A program made the position numbers and the translations under genes. Positions 46,663-57,381 of a DNA stretch of 64,000 bases are shown here, in pieces. The notes under the pieces were generated by a model. That model had not been told where the DNA came from, searched no databases, and saw only the letters and a list, made by a program, of their open reading frames with translations. Source of the stretch: Agapanthus africanus (Eukaryota; Streptophyta; Magnoliopsida; Asparagales; Amaryllidaceae); NCBI GenBank assembly GCA_030015575.1, contig JASDDO010000006.1, forward strand, positions 105,640,045 to 105,704,044. The letters are read 5' to 3'. How positions within the stretch are numbered: position 1 is the first letter of the stretch; every line of letters begins with the position of its first letter.

Positions 46663-46737
46663 GGAGCGCCGGCAATGTTGACCCTCTTGGTATAGCCTGA
46701 CAGTGAGGGCACTGTCAAGTTTAAGTTTGGGGGTGTG
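46209..46737 (+). other. Cluster of six hairpins in E 3' region
   Basis: Stems: 46241-46261 with 46288-46308 (20 of 21 paired); 46376-46386 with 46402-46412 (11 bp perfect); 46447-46454 with 46484-46491 (8 bp); 46501-46505 with 46511-46515 (5 bp); 46569-46575 with 46580-46586 (7 bp, GAAA loop); 46698-46705 with 46710-46717 (8 bp, AGGG loop). The last two are each followed within 7 nt by aagtttggggg, like the true polypurine tract. Confidence 0.65.
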
Positions 46738-48158
46738 CTCGGTAAGCTTTCTTCCTTCGCATTCATTTGTATATTTTGCATTTGCATACCTTATTAAAAA
46801 CCCAAAAAAATCAAAAAATTTCCAAAAATTATAAAAACTTTTTGTCAAGTTAGCTTGTGGAAGAACTCTGATTCAACATTCGACGGTTTTTGTTTGAAAA
46901 AATAGGAATAACTAAATCTTATGTTTAGATATTGAAAACCTGAAAGATAACTCTCCTTTGAAGTTAACTATGGCTGATATACGTCTTTACATCACACTAC
47001 ACGTGTCGTGAATTTTGGGAATTAGATGACAAGTCTTTCATGTTTAAACTTTTAAACAGATAAATGATTTTCTGAGGATCAAATAGGTTTGTTCTGAAAT
47101 AAGTAATGTCAAGAATAGTTTATGAAGTAAAGCGAATATGAAGGAATGTTATTGATGCCGTAATTGGAGCTAAGTCTGAAAAATAACCCATCTAAAACTT
47201 GATTGGAATGATTACACACCAAACCCACTAAACACGTCTTTTATCCAAAAAAATATTTGAACTGCCGGTTATATCTCCGTTCGTATTAAATCATCTGATT
47301 TTCACGACAAACTGTCTTTTGTTTTTGGACCTAGGTAACTTGAGTAATTAAGTCCGCTGGGGTGTTTTCTACACCTAATGCCCTAAAACCAACTGGTTTG
47401 GGTGCATTGGCCCAAAGCTCGCTAAGAAGCCTAGAAAGTCCAGTTTTAAAACAAAGTCAAGCAAGTGTTCTCTCCGAGTTAAAATTCCTAACGGTTCTTT
47501 GTGTGAGAATAATCTTGATAAAAGACAGAATTTTATAAATATTTTAGCGGAGATATGAAGGTTTTATTCTATGATAAAGACTACTGCACGTTCACAGAGG
47601 TGTGTATGAAATGAAAACAAGAAAAAGGTGGAGTGAAAAATACGACTTAGTTTCCTGTTAAGGAATATAGAAATTCTGAAGTTGAAACCTTACCGGAAAA
47701 CGAAACTTGAAAAATGCTTAACTCTTTATAAAACTTATGTGATCCTTTTAAAATTGTTATCTGGGCTTTATTGTGCGACATGATGACTTTAATCGATCCT
47801 TCTGGAACTTAACGACACTAATTGCACTGGACGTAAAGACATATAAAAACTGTAGTTAAATAAGAAGCGAGGTGTGAAAAATAAAGGTTCGATAGTCTAG
47901 ACTTAGGATTATAGAATTATTATTTTCTGAAACAAAAACTTTAGGGTTTGAATCGTAGTTATTTTACAAAACCAACTTGAACGGATTTTGTGGGTGTAAT
48001 CCGCTGAAAACTCTCAGGAGACAACACTCCTCCTACTAGGGACACCTAGAGGTTTAACGGCTTCTTGCACGCGCTCAGTGCAATCGCGTACCCTGTGAAA
48101 GTGCGGTTAGGATTTTATTTTTGTGAATAATTGGTTTTTCTCGGGACGAGCAAAAGTT
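46663..48158 (+). other. E 3' non-coding region
   Basis: About 1.5 kb between ORF and polypurine tract, with no ORF of note and no recognisable domain. It is AT-rich and ends in the conserved tcgggacgagcaaaagtt stretch before the polypurine tract. Confidence 0.6.
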
Positions 48159-48173
48159 AAGTTTGGGGGTATT
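48159..48173 (+). other. E polypurine tract
   Basis: aagtttgggggtatt directly precedes the 3' LTR. Two further aagtttggggg copies sit at 46593 and 46723. Confidence 0.85.
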
Positions 48174-49911
48174 TGTTCATCACAGAATACTGCATTTTAT
48201 ACCGCCCATTCTTACGCTCGGTTGTTTATAGGTAGGTGCTTTTAATCAGTGTTTGTTACATATTTGCAGGATACAGGTTCTCGGTTCTAAAACGGTGAAA
48301 TTCATGGAAAACACGACAAAATCCGGGTTCCTGCCAACTACTGAGAAAACACGGTCTCCGCTCGTCATCCGTATGTTGCCAGATACCAGTTTAGGAAGAC
48401 AAAATGTCAAATCAATGTCACCTTCATGCACAAGGCTCAATGGCAACAACAAGTTCCAAGAAATCTACGCGGAGCTCGAGGCAATCATGAAAAAAGACAT
48501 CCACAAAAAGTCCACCTTTCCTCAACAGAAATTCTGGAAGAATTGTGAATGTATTTTCAGAAAATACATATACCAGACAACAAAGGACAAGAAACCAGGG
48601 AAGCATAGAAAATCAGAGCCCCTAAACCCTCTATAGTGCGGCGGATCCGCGGCCAATAGGGGGTATTGGCGGCGGATCCGCGACCAAGTGGGTCCCTCTC
48701 TCTGTCGTTTTTTCTGGGTAGTTTGGTAATTGCATCTATGTGCAGATGGTTGCCCTAGGGTTTCATTTCCCTGCCTATAAATACAGCAGACCTGAGCCAA
48801 GCCAAGGGTCATTCTTTGTTCTCCATTCTTTTGTAGTTTTAGTTCTTTTTCTTCTTCTTCTTCATTCTTTTTCCATGAAAATTGTAGTGAGAGCTTTTGA
48901 GTGGGAGATTAATGAAGATGAGGTTTTTGTATCATTCTCTTGTGTTTCTTCTTCCCCTTGAGATTCTTGCTTTCTCTTGCTCATTCAACCTCTTCATTGA
49001 GCTTGAATGGTTAAGGGTTAGTTATCGATCTCAAGTGTCGTATTTTCTCACGGGACTAGCACTTCATTTCACATGCGTTCTCTACCCTTCCCTTGATCTT
49101 GCAACCTCTTGATTGAGCTTGCAAGTTTAAGGGTTGGCTATTGATCACATGCTTGTCTTGAGTCCTAGTTTCTTGTTCTCTTTATTACCCACTTTTTATT
49201 ACTTGCTTTTTATTACTTGCAATTTATTTCCTTGCACTTTAATTACTTGCAATTTACATTCATTCACTTAATTTCTTGTAATCTTTTCTTTTCTTTGTTC
49301 TTTTCTTTTTGTTCTCTCTTTTTGGTTCTCTTTTGTGAATGAATGTAATTATTGTTGTTAAGATAAAATACGGTATTATAAGTTAAGTTTTCTTTGCCCG
49401 TTTCCTTTTCCCGTATTTTCCATTGAACTACGCCCAAACCATACGCAAGCGCTCCGTTAGGCACCGTACCCTGACAAGGTAACGGTGATTCCTAACCGCG
49501 ACCCGTTGCGTTCGGTTTGGCCGGAGGCGAAAGCAAGAGACAAGAACGGAAGGACAAGGGTAAATAAGCCGGATTCCACGAATACCGCGCTTAAATCCCC
49601 TAATCCACGTTGTTGCCAATTGCTTAGCTTCAATTGGTCAAGACTCGGCTCAAAGGTTCTGAGTACGGATTTCTTTAGCTTATAATCTCGTATCTTTTTC
49701 TTAATAACTTTATACTTGCAGATAAAACACATAGGTTAGAATCGAACAAACATACAATTCTTTATTGACTCGTCTAAGACAAGAAGGTAAGATACCACCA
49801 TCTCCCTGTGGACCGACCCGTGCTCAACCGGCTAGCTGCAAAGCGACACCGTCCTGATCGCGGTTACACTTTAATTCTTTGAACATCCGACACGCCAAAA
49901 GCGTGCGATCA
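48174..49911 (+). repeat. Element E 3' LTR
   Basis: It has the same length and landmarks as 42057-43794, with the palindrome pair at 48641-48681 and TATA box at 48776-48783. It is followed by the TSD cctag. Confidence 0.95.
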
Positions 49912-52330
49912 CCTAGCAGCATTCGTGGATGTGATGAACCATGTTTCTCAGGCCGTTCCTCGACCAGTGTATTGTCGTGTAATTGATGACATTTTGGTCT
50001 ATTCCAAGAGTCGTGAGGAACATGAGCAGCACTTGAGGATTTTCTTTACAGACATTAGGAGAGTACTGGCTGTCTGCTAAATTCTTAAAGTGTTCCTTCA
50101 GGCTTGATAGTGTCAACTTCCTAGTTCGTGGGGTTACGGGAGACTGTATTCGTATGGACCCGAGGGAGATCGAGGCCGTACAGCTTGGCCCAGAATTGCA
50201 TCAGGGACGGAGTTCCGCAGCTTTTTGTGCTTAGCCGGTTTTTACCGCCATTTCATAAAGGATTTCTTGTGTATTCGCTGCACCATTAACCGGATTGACA
50301 AGGAAGGGAGTTCCTTTTCTTTAGACCGAGGCATGCGTGCGGAGTTTTCAGCAGTTGAGGACTCAGTTGACGACTGCACTAAATCTTTCTTTGCTTTCTG
50401 GACCGGGCGACCTTGTCGTTTATTGTGATGTTTCGCGAGTGGGGCTCAATTGTGTACTGATGTAGCATGATAGAGTTATCCCTTACGCTTCCCGACAGTT
50501 GGAGGAAGTACGAGAAGGATTTATCCTACTCATGATCTGGAGATGGCCACGGTGGTCATGCGCTGGAGATTTGGGGGACACTACCTATACGGAGAGTTGT
50601 GTCAGATTTTCACGGACCACCAGAGCTTAGTGTACATCTTCCCGCAGCGGGTTGTGATTGTTGAGACAGCACCGTTGGATGGAGCTTGTGAAGGATTGTG
50701 ATTGTGAGATCCTTTATTACCCATAGCAAGACGAATGTGGTGGCTGATGCTTGAGTCGTAGGCCTGTGGGTAGTTTGTTCCAGTTGTGCGCAGTTCGGAG
50801 ACAGTCTTCTGCAGATTTACAGTTCTTGTGCAACAGATGAGTACAGCTTAAGTTCTCTTTTTCTAGGGGACAGCTTGCTCATGTCCGTGCCCGTCCACTT
50901 TTACTTAATCGTTGTCGTGAGGCGCAGCCCGCCGATGCTCGTATGTTTGAGATTCTGAGCATGTTCGGCAGGGTAAAAATTCAGAGTTCTTGATTTATGA
51001 CCAGGGTGTGCTGTTAGGGACTCGATGGCGTGTAGCCGATACTGATGGGTAGAGACGCGAGGTCCTAGAGCAGGCACATCAGTCGGCTTTCAGTGTTCAT
51101 CTATGTGCCACCGAGATGTAACGTGACTTGAGAGTTGGTTACTGGTGGGCAGGGGTGAAGAACGAAGTTTCGGATTTCAATTTGAGGTGCTTGGCTTCTC
51201 AGCGAGCTAAGGTTGAGTATTTGAGACCGGCTGGAGAGTTGCAACCTTTTTACCGTTCCGGAGTGGGAATGGGAGAAAATCTCCATGAAATTTCGTTGTG
51301 GTGTCTACCCAGGTCTAGACGGGTGTGACTCCATTTTGGTGATTGTTGTCCGGTTATGCTCAGTTTTCTCAGTTTTTCTTCGGTAAGTTTGTGCGTTTGC
51401 ACAGAGTTCCTTCATGCGTTGTATCCGATAGAGGCATTCGGTTCGCTAGCCGTCGTTGGCAGAAGCTTCAGGAAGCCTTGGGTACTGGTTGAGATTTAGC
51501 TCCGCTTTCCATCCGTATGCCGATAGTCAGATAGAGCGGACTATACAGACTCTGGAGGATATGCTTGTGCGTAATTACTAATTGTTTGTTGGCAGTTTGG
51601 ATCGTCATTTGCCATTGATGGAGTTCTCCTATGATGACAGTTTTCAGGAGACATTTCAATTGGCAACTTTCAGGCCTTGTGTGGTAGGTTGTGTCGATCG
51701 CCAAACTGTTTTACTGACTCCGCGAGAGCAGGATTTTTGGACCCCAGCTAGTCGAGAGGCTTCAGAGAAGATCCAGTTGATTCGGGTCTGGATGAGAGCA
51801 GCCCAGTGCAGACAGAAGTCTTATGCCGACCATGATGGTCGCAGACTTGAGTTCGTAGTGGGAGATCATGTATTCTACGGATTTTTCCGATGAATAGCAT
51901 GTTGAGTTTTGGGAAGCTTACCCCCAAAATTTTTGGTCCTTTTCAAATCCTTTAGCGAGTTAGTTACATTGCCTATAATTTAGCACCATTGCCTATAATT
52001 TAGCACTTCCGCCCATATTTTTGGGTATTCACCCCGTATTCCTTGTGTTGATGCTTTGCAAATACCTTCATGACCTTTCTCACATGATTCAGCATCAAAC
52101 CATTTAGCTTGGACGCGATCTTTTCGTTCATCGGCAGCCGATAGTGTTAGTGGATCGGCAGGTGGAGAAACTTCGGTATTGGGTCTTTCCATCTATGGAG
52201 GTTTTCTTTGGCGTAGCCATATAGTGAGGTGATCACTTTGGAGGCTGCGAGCGAGATTTGGGAGTTTTGCACTCATCTCTTTGAAGGTATGCATAGTAAG
52301 AATTTTAATTCGGGGACGAATTTTCTTTAG
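49912..52330 (+). pseudogene. Gypsy-2 RT end, RNase H, integrase, decayed
   Basis: It resumes the RT exactly where E broke it. The catalytic VIDD and [13 protein letters not shown] are near 49975-50035. RNase H remnants (VVYCDVSR, FTDHQSL) lie at 50415-50640, the integrase zinc region near 51110-51260, the core at 51310-51650, and a chromodomain-like tail (VDRQVEKLR) near 52150. Many frameshifts and stops make it non-functional. Similarity is closest to gypsy-1. Confidence 0.88.
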
Positions 52331-52339
52331 GGGGGAGAT
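52325..52339 (+). other. Gypsy-2 polypurine tract
   Basis: tttaggggggagat directly precedes the 3' LTR starting tgtaacacc. Confidence 0.88.
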
Positions 52340-54456
52340 TGTAACACCTTAGGATTTCGATTAGTGTTAATTAGGCGATAATGCGGGTTTTTGGTAAAAA
52401 GTTTACCAATTTGGTTTTCTCATATTTTATAACATTTCATTAATAATTTATTTTTATTTTTTATAGCTTGCACACATGTGTGCACGTTAATGGTAGCTAT
52501 GTTCTGTTAATCTAGTTTAGCAAACATGACAACTTTAAGTTAATCATAATCCTTACTTTTCTTTAATCCTATCCTTTGTTTAAACCTTAACCTAAACCTC
52601 TAGATATTTGTGAGAGATATTTTCCTTTGGGTTTTGTTTGGATGAGAGGTGGCATGGTGAGTCATGGTTGCATTGATGATGTATGGTGCACTCACCCTTA
52701 TCCTCACCTCTCTCTCTCATTATCCTTACCTCACTCATTTCTCTCTCACTTATCTCCTTCTCACTATTTCTCATCTCCTCACTTCATAAAACTGAACACT
52801 TAACCTTTCATTCACTAAACCTTCACTAAACTTCACAAAATCTCACCCAAATCCTTTTTCAAGACTTGTTTTGCTTCTAGGATCCGTTGGAGCTTGGAAA
52901 GCTAGGATCTTTGAGCTTGTGGGAGTAAGTAATGATCTCTATCTGTTAAGTAGGTGCTTTTTATGTTGTGTAGCCTTGTAGTTTCAGTTTAGAACACTTA
53001 AAGTATCGTTTCGTGCCCATATCATATTTTTAGTGTCATTATATGATATCTGTGATCTGCTGTGGCCCAGTATGTGTACTAGGAAATCTAGCAAAGTAGT
53101 TGTGTTGTACCGGTGACCCTAAGCCTACACCTGAAGCACGAACCCCTGGAGCTAGGATTTTGCCAGTGACAAGAAGAAAAATTCCGGCGAGCTCGGTTTT
53201 TGAGTGGAGTTAGGGTTTGGGTTTTTCAGGATAGTTGTCTGCAGTTATTTAAAAGTGTTTGGTAATGTTTGATTTTTGTGTTTTGACTGTATACAAAATC
53301 TGGGATCGCATAACTTGTTTCTTGTGTTATGTATACGTGTATTACGTTATCCGACACGGTGCGTGTACTTTGTGTAGCTTTTGCTCTTGAGTTGGTTTTG
53401 TAGTGTCGCTACGCATGTTAGCCACTAGACGAACACTTGAGAGTATGTTTGGAGTTGATGCGTCGGTCAAAGGTAGTTTGTACGTATTATTGGTCGAATG
53501 CTAATGTACACTTGTTATTGTTGTTTTATGATCTTAGGGACGCAGGCGAGGACTTCGGGCGCTGCGAAGAAGGGAAAGCGAGTGGTTGGCTTTACATAGC
53601 CCAAGATCATCTGTGATTAGATTTAACATCTACAGGGGAATCGCCCGCATGGCATTTTGCGTCCGGGCTAAATATGATATGATATTAGTCGCATGTTTAT
53701 AATGCATATATAGAGTTTGCGGATAAACTTCATTGCATATTATTACTTGTTGTGCTTGGACTTGTACCCTTTGGACACTGCACTATTATTGACGGCTCAT
53801 GTTGCAAGAGCACTGATTGTACGCCATCCACACCGTCAATAATTACCATGACACGCACAACACACATACATATATGATATTGTTTGGTTAGGGACTTTGA
53901 GACATTGATTCATATTCCATTGTGCATATGACATATAGCATACCTGTATACCTACATGCTTACACACATGCCTTATCATGACTACATGCTAGTTACCCAT
54001 ATACCTATATGGTATTTTACCATTAGATATAGGTATATACATATATGAGACATAGCTACATGTACATCTTGCATACATATTTACATGTACACCCGTATAT
54101 CTTGATATAGCTACACATATACTTGAAGGGTATTACATCACTACTCATAGGTTGATACACATATCTTGCTATACCGACATGGTTACACATACCTGGCTAT
54201 ATCTACATGTTCACCTTTATATGATGTTGCGTTTGGTTTCGGAGAAATTTAGAACCGCATGATATACTTAATAACTTGTTGCTGCTAAATAGTGGTTTTT
54301 CCTTATACGCTCATATTACTGTTTAATGTTGCATATATTATACTCCATGGATTTCGCATTGACATATGGTTTTCATATGATGTTTTTTGGATTGTTTTAC
54401 TCCTGCGTATATATATCAGTGGTATGGGACGCTGATATATATATGTATACTCATCG

Positions 54457-54488
<32 letters not shown>

Positions 54489-55565
54489 TGGTATAGGACG
54501 CTGTTATATATGTACACCTACATAATATATCATCATAATGATCTATGCAAATATACTTATTCATTATATATGTGGGCCGATTCAATGGCCGGGCCGATAT
54601 TATGGTCGATGTGTGGGCCGATTCAATGGCTGGGCCGATATTATGGTCGATATATGGGCCGATTCAATGGCCCGGCCGATTCAGTGGCCGATATGAGGGA
54701 CCTATATGCTCGATATGAGAGGCCAATGTGCCCGATGTGAGGATGACATGTTTTATTCCGTACTCCGCATTTATTTGATATGCATTGCTTCATGTATTAG
54801 TAGTACCTGATAGAGTATCTTTCATGACTGTTGTATATATATATATTGCTGTTTGTTGCTATCAGCATGCATGTGATAGATTAGTGTAGTACGTGCATAC
54901 TAACGATTACCTACATATGTTATTTACTATTCATGAGTTGGAAACTCACCCCCGTTATGCCACAGTGTTTTGCAGCCAGTCCCTCAGGGCAGTCAAAGGC
55001 AGGGCTTTCATATATTGTATCATCTTTTGCTGTGGATACCGCTACGACCGACTGGGTGCAATTTTGCTATAGGTAGGTTTTGTGGTTATCCGATATTTCT
55101 CATTGTATATTCGTTGTATCCAGTACTCTCCATCTACTACTTCATGTATTGACTTAGAGACAAGTTGTGAGGACGATATTGTATATTATTTGTGACTTAG
55201 AGATTTTCATGTTGTTCACTTTATATCGTCTTTTTCTTCGCTACGACGTCGTATATCTGTTGTTGTCGTTGTTTTCCGCCGTTGGGAGTGGATTTGCTCC
55301 CGTTTGGGGATGCTTTTACTTATATTTATGTTGTACCCTTTTTGGGGGCTTGTTTTACAAAGGAGGTGCTGTCCAAATTTTTAAGAAAGTAATTTGGACT
55401 TTAAAGGATTTTTACTTGAGATTTTTCAAAATTTTTAACAATGTTCTTATCACTTACTACTTTTGATAGTTTAGATTGCTGGGTTTTCGGCTTACTTAGA
55501 TTGCGTTACGCCTGTGGACGTTGCGTAGTTTAAGGACCATCACGTGCCAATTTCGGGTCGTGAAA
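52340..55565 (+). repeat. Gypsy-2 3' LTR
   Basis: About 3.2 kb, uninterrupted. It preserves the empty insertion sites of the C solo LTR (near 53209) and gypsy-1 (near 54009). It includes the tandem repeats at 54570-54745, a TA microsatellite near 54459-54484 and the core near 54937. The last bases are mutated or trimmed (gtgaaa), and no TSD could be confirmed. Confidence 0.92.
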
Positions 55566-57381
55566 ATCATCAAAGAAGATGTTCCAACTCTGTGACGGCT
55601 TTTTTAATCCATAGATGGATTTATGCAACATGCATGCCTTCTCGCCGCTCCTATTGTCAATGAAACCTTCCGGCTGATCAATAAAAACACATTCATCTAA
55701 ATCACCATTTAGAAATGCTGTTTTAATGTTCATCTGCCAGATTTCATAGTCGTACTAAGCAGCAACAGCAAGTAGGATTCGAATGGATTTAATCATTGTA
55801 ACTGGAGAAAAAGTCTTTTCGTAGTCTAATCCCGGTCTTTGACGAAATCCTTTTGCTACAAGTCTAGCTTTATAGGTCTCTACCTGTCCATCCACACCAA
55901 TCTTTTTCTTAAAGATCCATTTACACCCTATAGGTTTTACTCCAGATGGTGCAACCTCCAAAGTCCATAATTTATTGGTGTGCATGGATTCTATTTCGGA
56001 TCTCATGGCATCCAGCTATTTCACTGAGTCACTACCCGTGATAGCTTGCTGAAAACTAGTAGGGTCATCATCATCTAGGATTCAATTTTCTCTATCACAA
56101 TCAATTAGAAAACTATAATATCTATATGGTGGGTGAGAAGTTCTACTAGATCTACGGATTGGCTGAGGCTCGTTGTATTCTAATGAAACTTCAAATTCAA
56201 CCAAATCGTCAGTAGTTGTTTGTGGCTCTGAAATTTCTTCCAGTTCTACCGTATTGCCAATAGTATCATTTGTTAAAAAATCATTTTCTAAAAATGTGGC
56301 ATATTGAGAAACAAAGACTCTTTGTTCCTCCTTATGGTAGAAAAGATATCCATATGAATGCTTGGGATATCCCACAAATTTACACAAAACCGATCGTTCT
56401 CGAGTTTATCTGTATTCTTCTTTTTAACAAAAGCAGGACAACCCCATATCCTAACTTGTTTAAGAGATGGCATCTTCCCATACCATATCTCATATGGAGC
56501 GGTAGGCACGATTTTGGTCGGAACCCTGTTTAGAAGATATATTGCAGTCTCCAATGCATGTCCCCAAAAAGAAAGTGGCAACTCAGCTTCACTCATCATT
56601 GAGTGAACCATATCCAATAAGGTACGATTTCTCCGTTTTGACATACCGTTGTGTTGTGGTGTGTACGGAGGAGTGAGCTAAGAAAGAATGCCATTCTCTT
56701 TTAGGAAATCTAGAAACTCTGTACTTAAGTACTCTCCTCCTCGATTTGATCGAAGTTTCTTGATACTGAATCCTGTTTGTTTTTCTACTCCATGTTTTTA
56801 CTCCTTGAATTTTTCGAAAATTTAAGACTTATGTTTCAACAAGAATACGTGTCCAAATCTTGAGAAATCATCAGTAAAAGTTAAGAAGTATGAAAAACCA
56901 CTTCTTGCATGTGTAGACATTGGTCCACATACATCACTATGCATGAGGCCTAAGAGTTCAATAGCTCTCTCTCTCCGTGTCCAGTAAACGGAGTTTTGGT
57001 CATTTTACCCTTGATGCAAGACTGACAAGTCATATATGATTTATATTCAAATAGATTTAAATATACATCTTTATGTCGCTTGGTTAGTCTTGTTCCGTTA
57101 ATATGACCAAGTCTACAATGTCAAATGAAAGTTTCTTTTATCTCTGAAATCTTCCTTTTGTTTGTGTGTTGTATGTTAAAAACCGTGTGTTGATTCAGGA
57201 CGTAGATTCCGTTCTTAAATGTAACATACCCAATCAACTGTTGATTTAGGTTAATGTTCATAACATTACTCTGTAACACAAAATTTTATCCTTCATTGTC
57301 CAACAGAGATACAGATATTATGTTACACAACATAGATGGCACAAAATAGCATGGGTTTAAAACCAATATACACCGTGAAGG
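55566..57381 (-). pseudogene. Copia C integrase and RT, decayed
   Basis: On the minus strand the integrase C-terminal core (SKRRNRTLLDMV..., 56644 down) shifts frame near 56390 and continues as CKFVGYPKHSYGY to about 56082. RT follows from 56006 ([16 protein letters not shown]...[17 protein letters not shown]) with a TAG at 55755-55757, then NIKTAFLNGDLDECVFIDQPEGF. The frame is cut by the gypsy-2 insertion before the catalytic YVDD. The left TSD of the gypsy solo LTR, gaagg, is 57377-57381. Similarity to copia A is clear throughout. Confidence 0.9.

Larger units (their letters stand above)
42057..49911 (+). mobile_element. Element E: non-autonomous LTR retrotransposon
   Basis: It is 7855 bp, with LTRs 42057-43794 and 48174-49911 (both 1738 bp, about 28 differences by eye, 1.6%). 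TSD cctag is at 42052-42056 and 49912-49916. It has a tRNA-Asp primer site and a polypurine tract (aagtttggggg) of the Athila/Tat style. No capsid, protease, RT, RNase H or integrase motif is visible. The internal region has one 602-codon ORF, a leader block shared with copia elements, and a hairpin cluster. It must rely on proteins from another element. I do not recognise the family. Confidence 0.93.
22716..55565 (+). mobile_element. Gypsy-2: old Tekay-like element, nested host
   Basis: The 5' LTR survives in three pieces (22716-23242, 25431-26214, 38512-40098), then primer site, decayed gag-pol (40344-42056 and 49917-52330), polypurine tract and 3' LTR (52340-55565). The pieces align in order with the 3' LTR. 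The first roughly 350 bp of the 5' LTR and its left flank were lost at the junction near 20726. It interrupts the RT of the minus-strand copia C on the right. The final LTR bases read gtgaaa where gtgaca is expected. Three later insertions lie in it. Confidence 0.85.

Noticed and set aside
54387..54740. Tyrosine/isoleucine-rich ORF (also 38824-39222)
   Set aside because: Produced by TA microsatellites and the gypsy-2 LTR tandem repeats.
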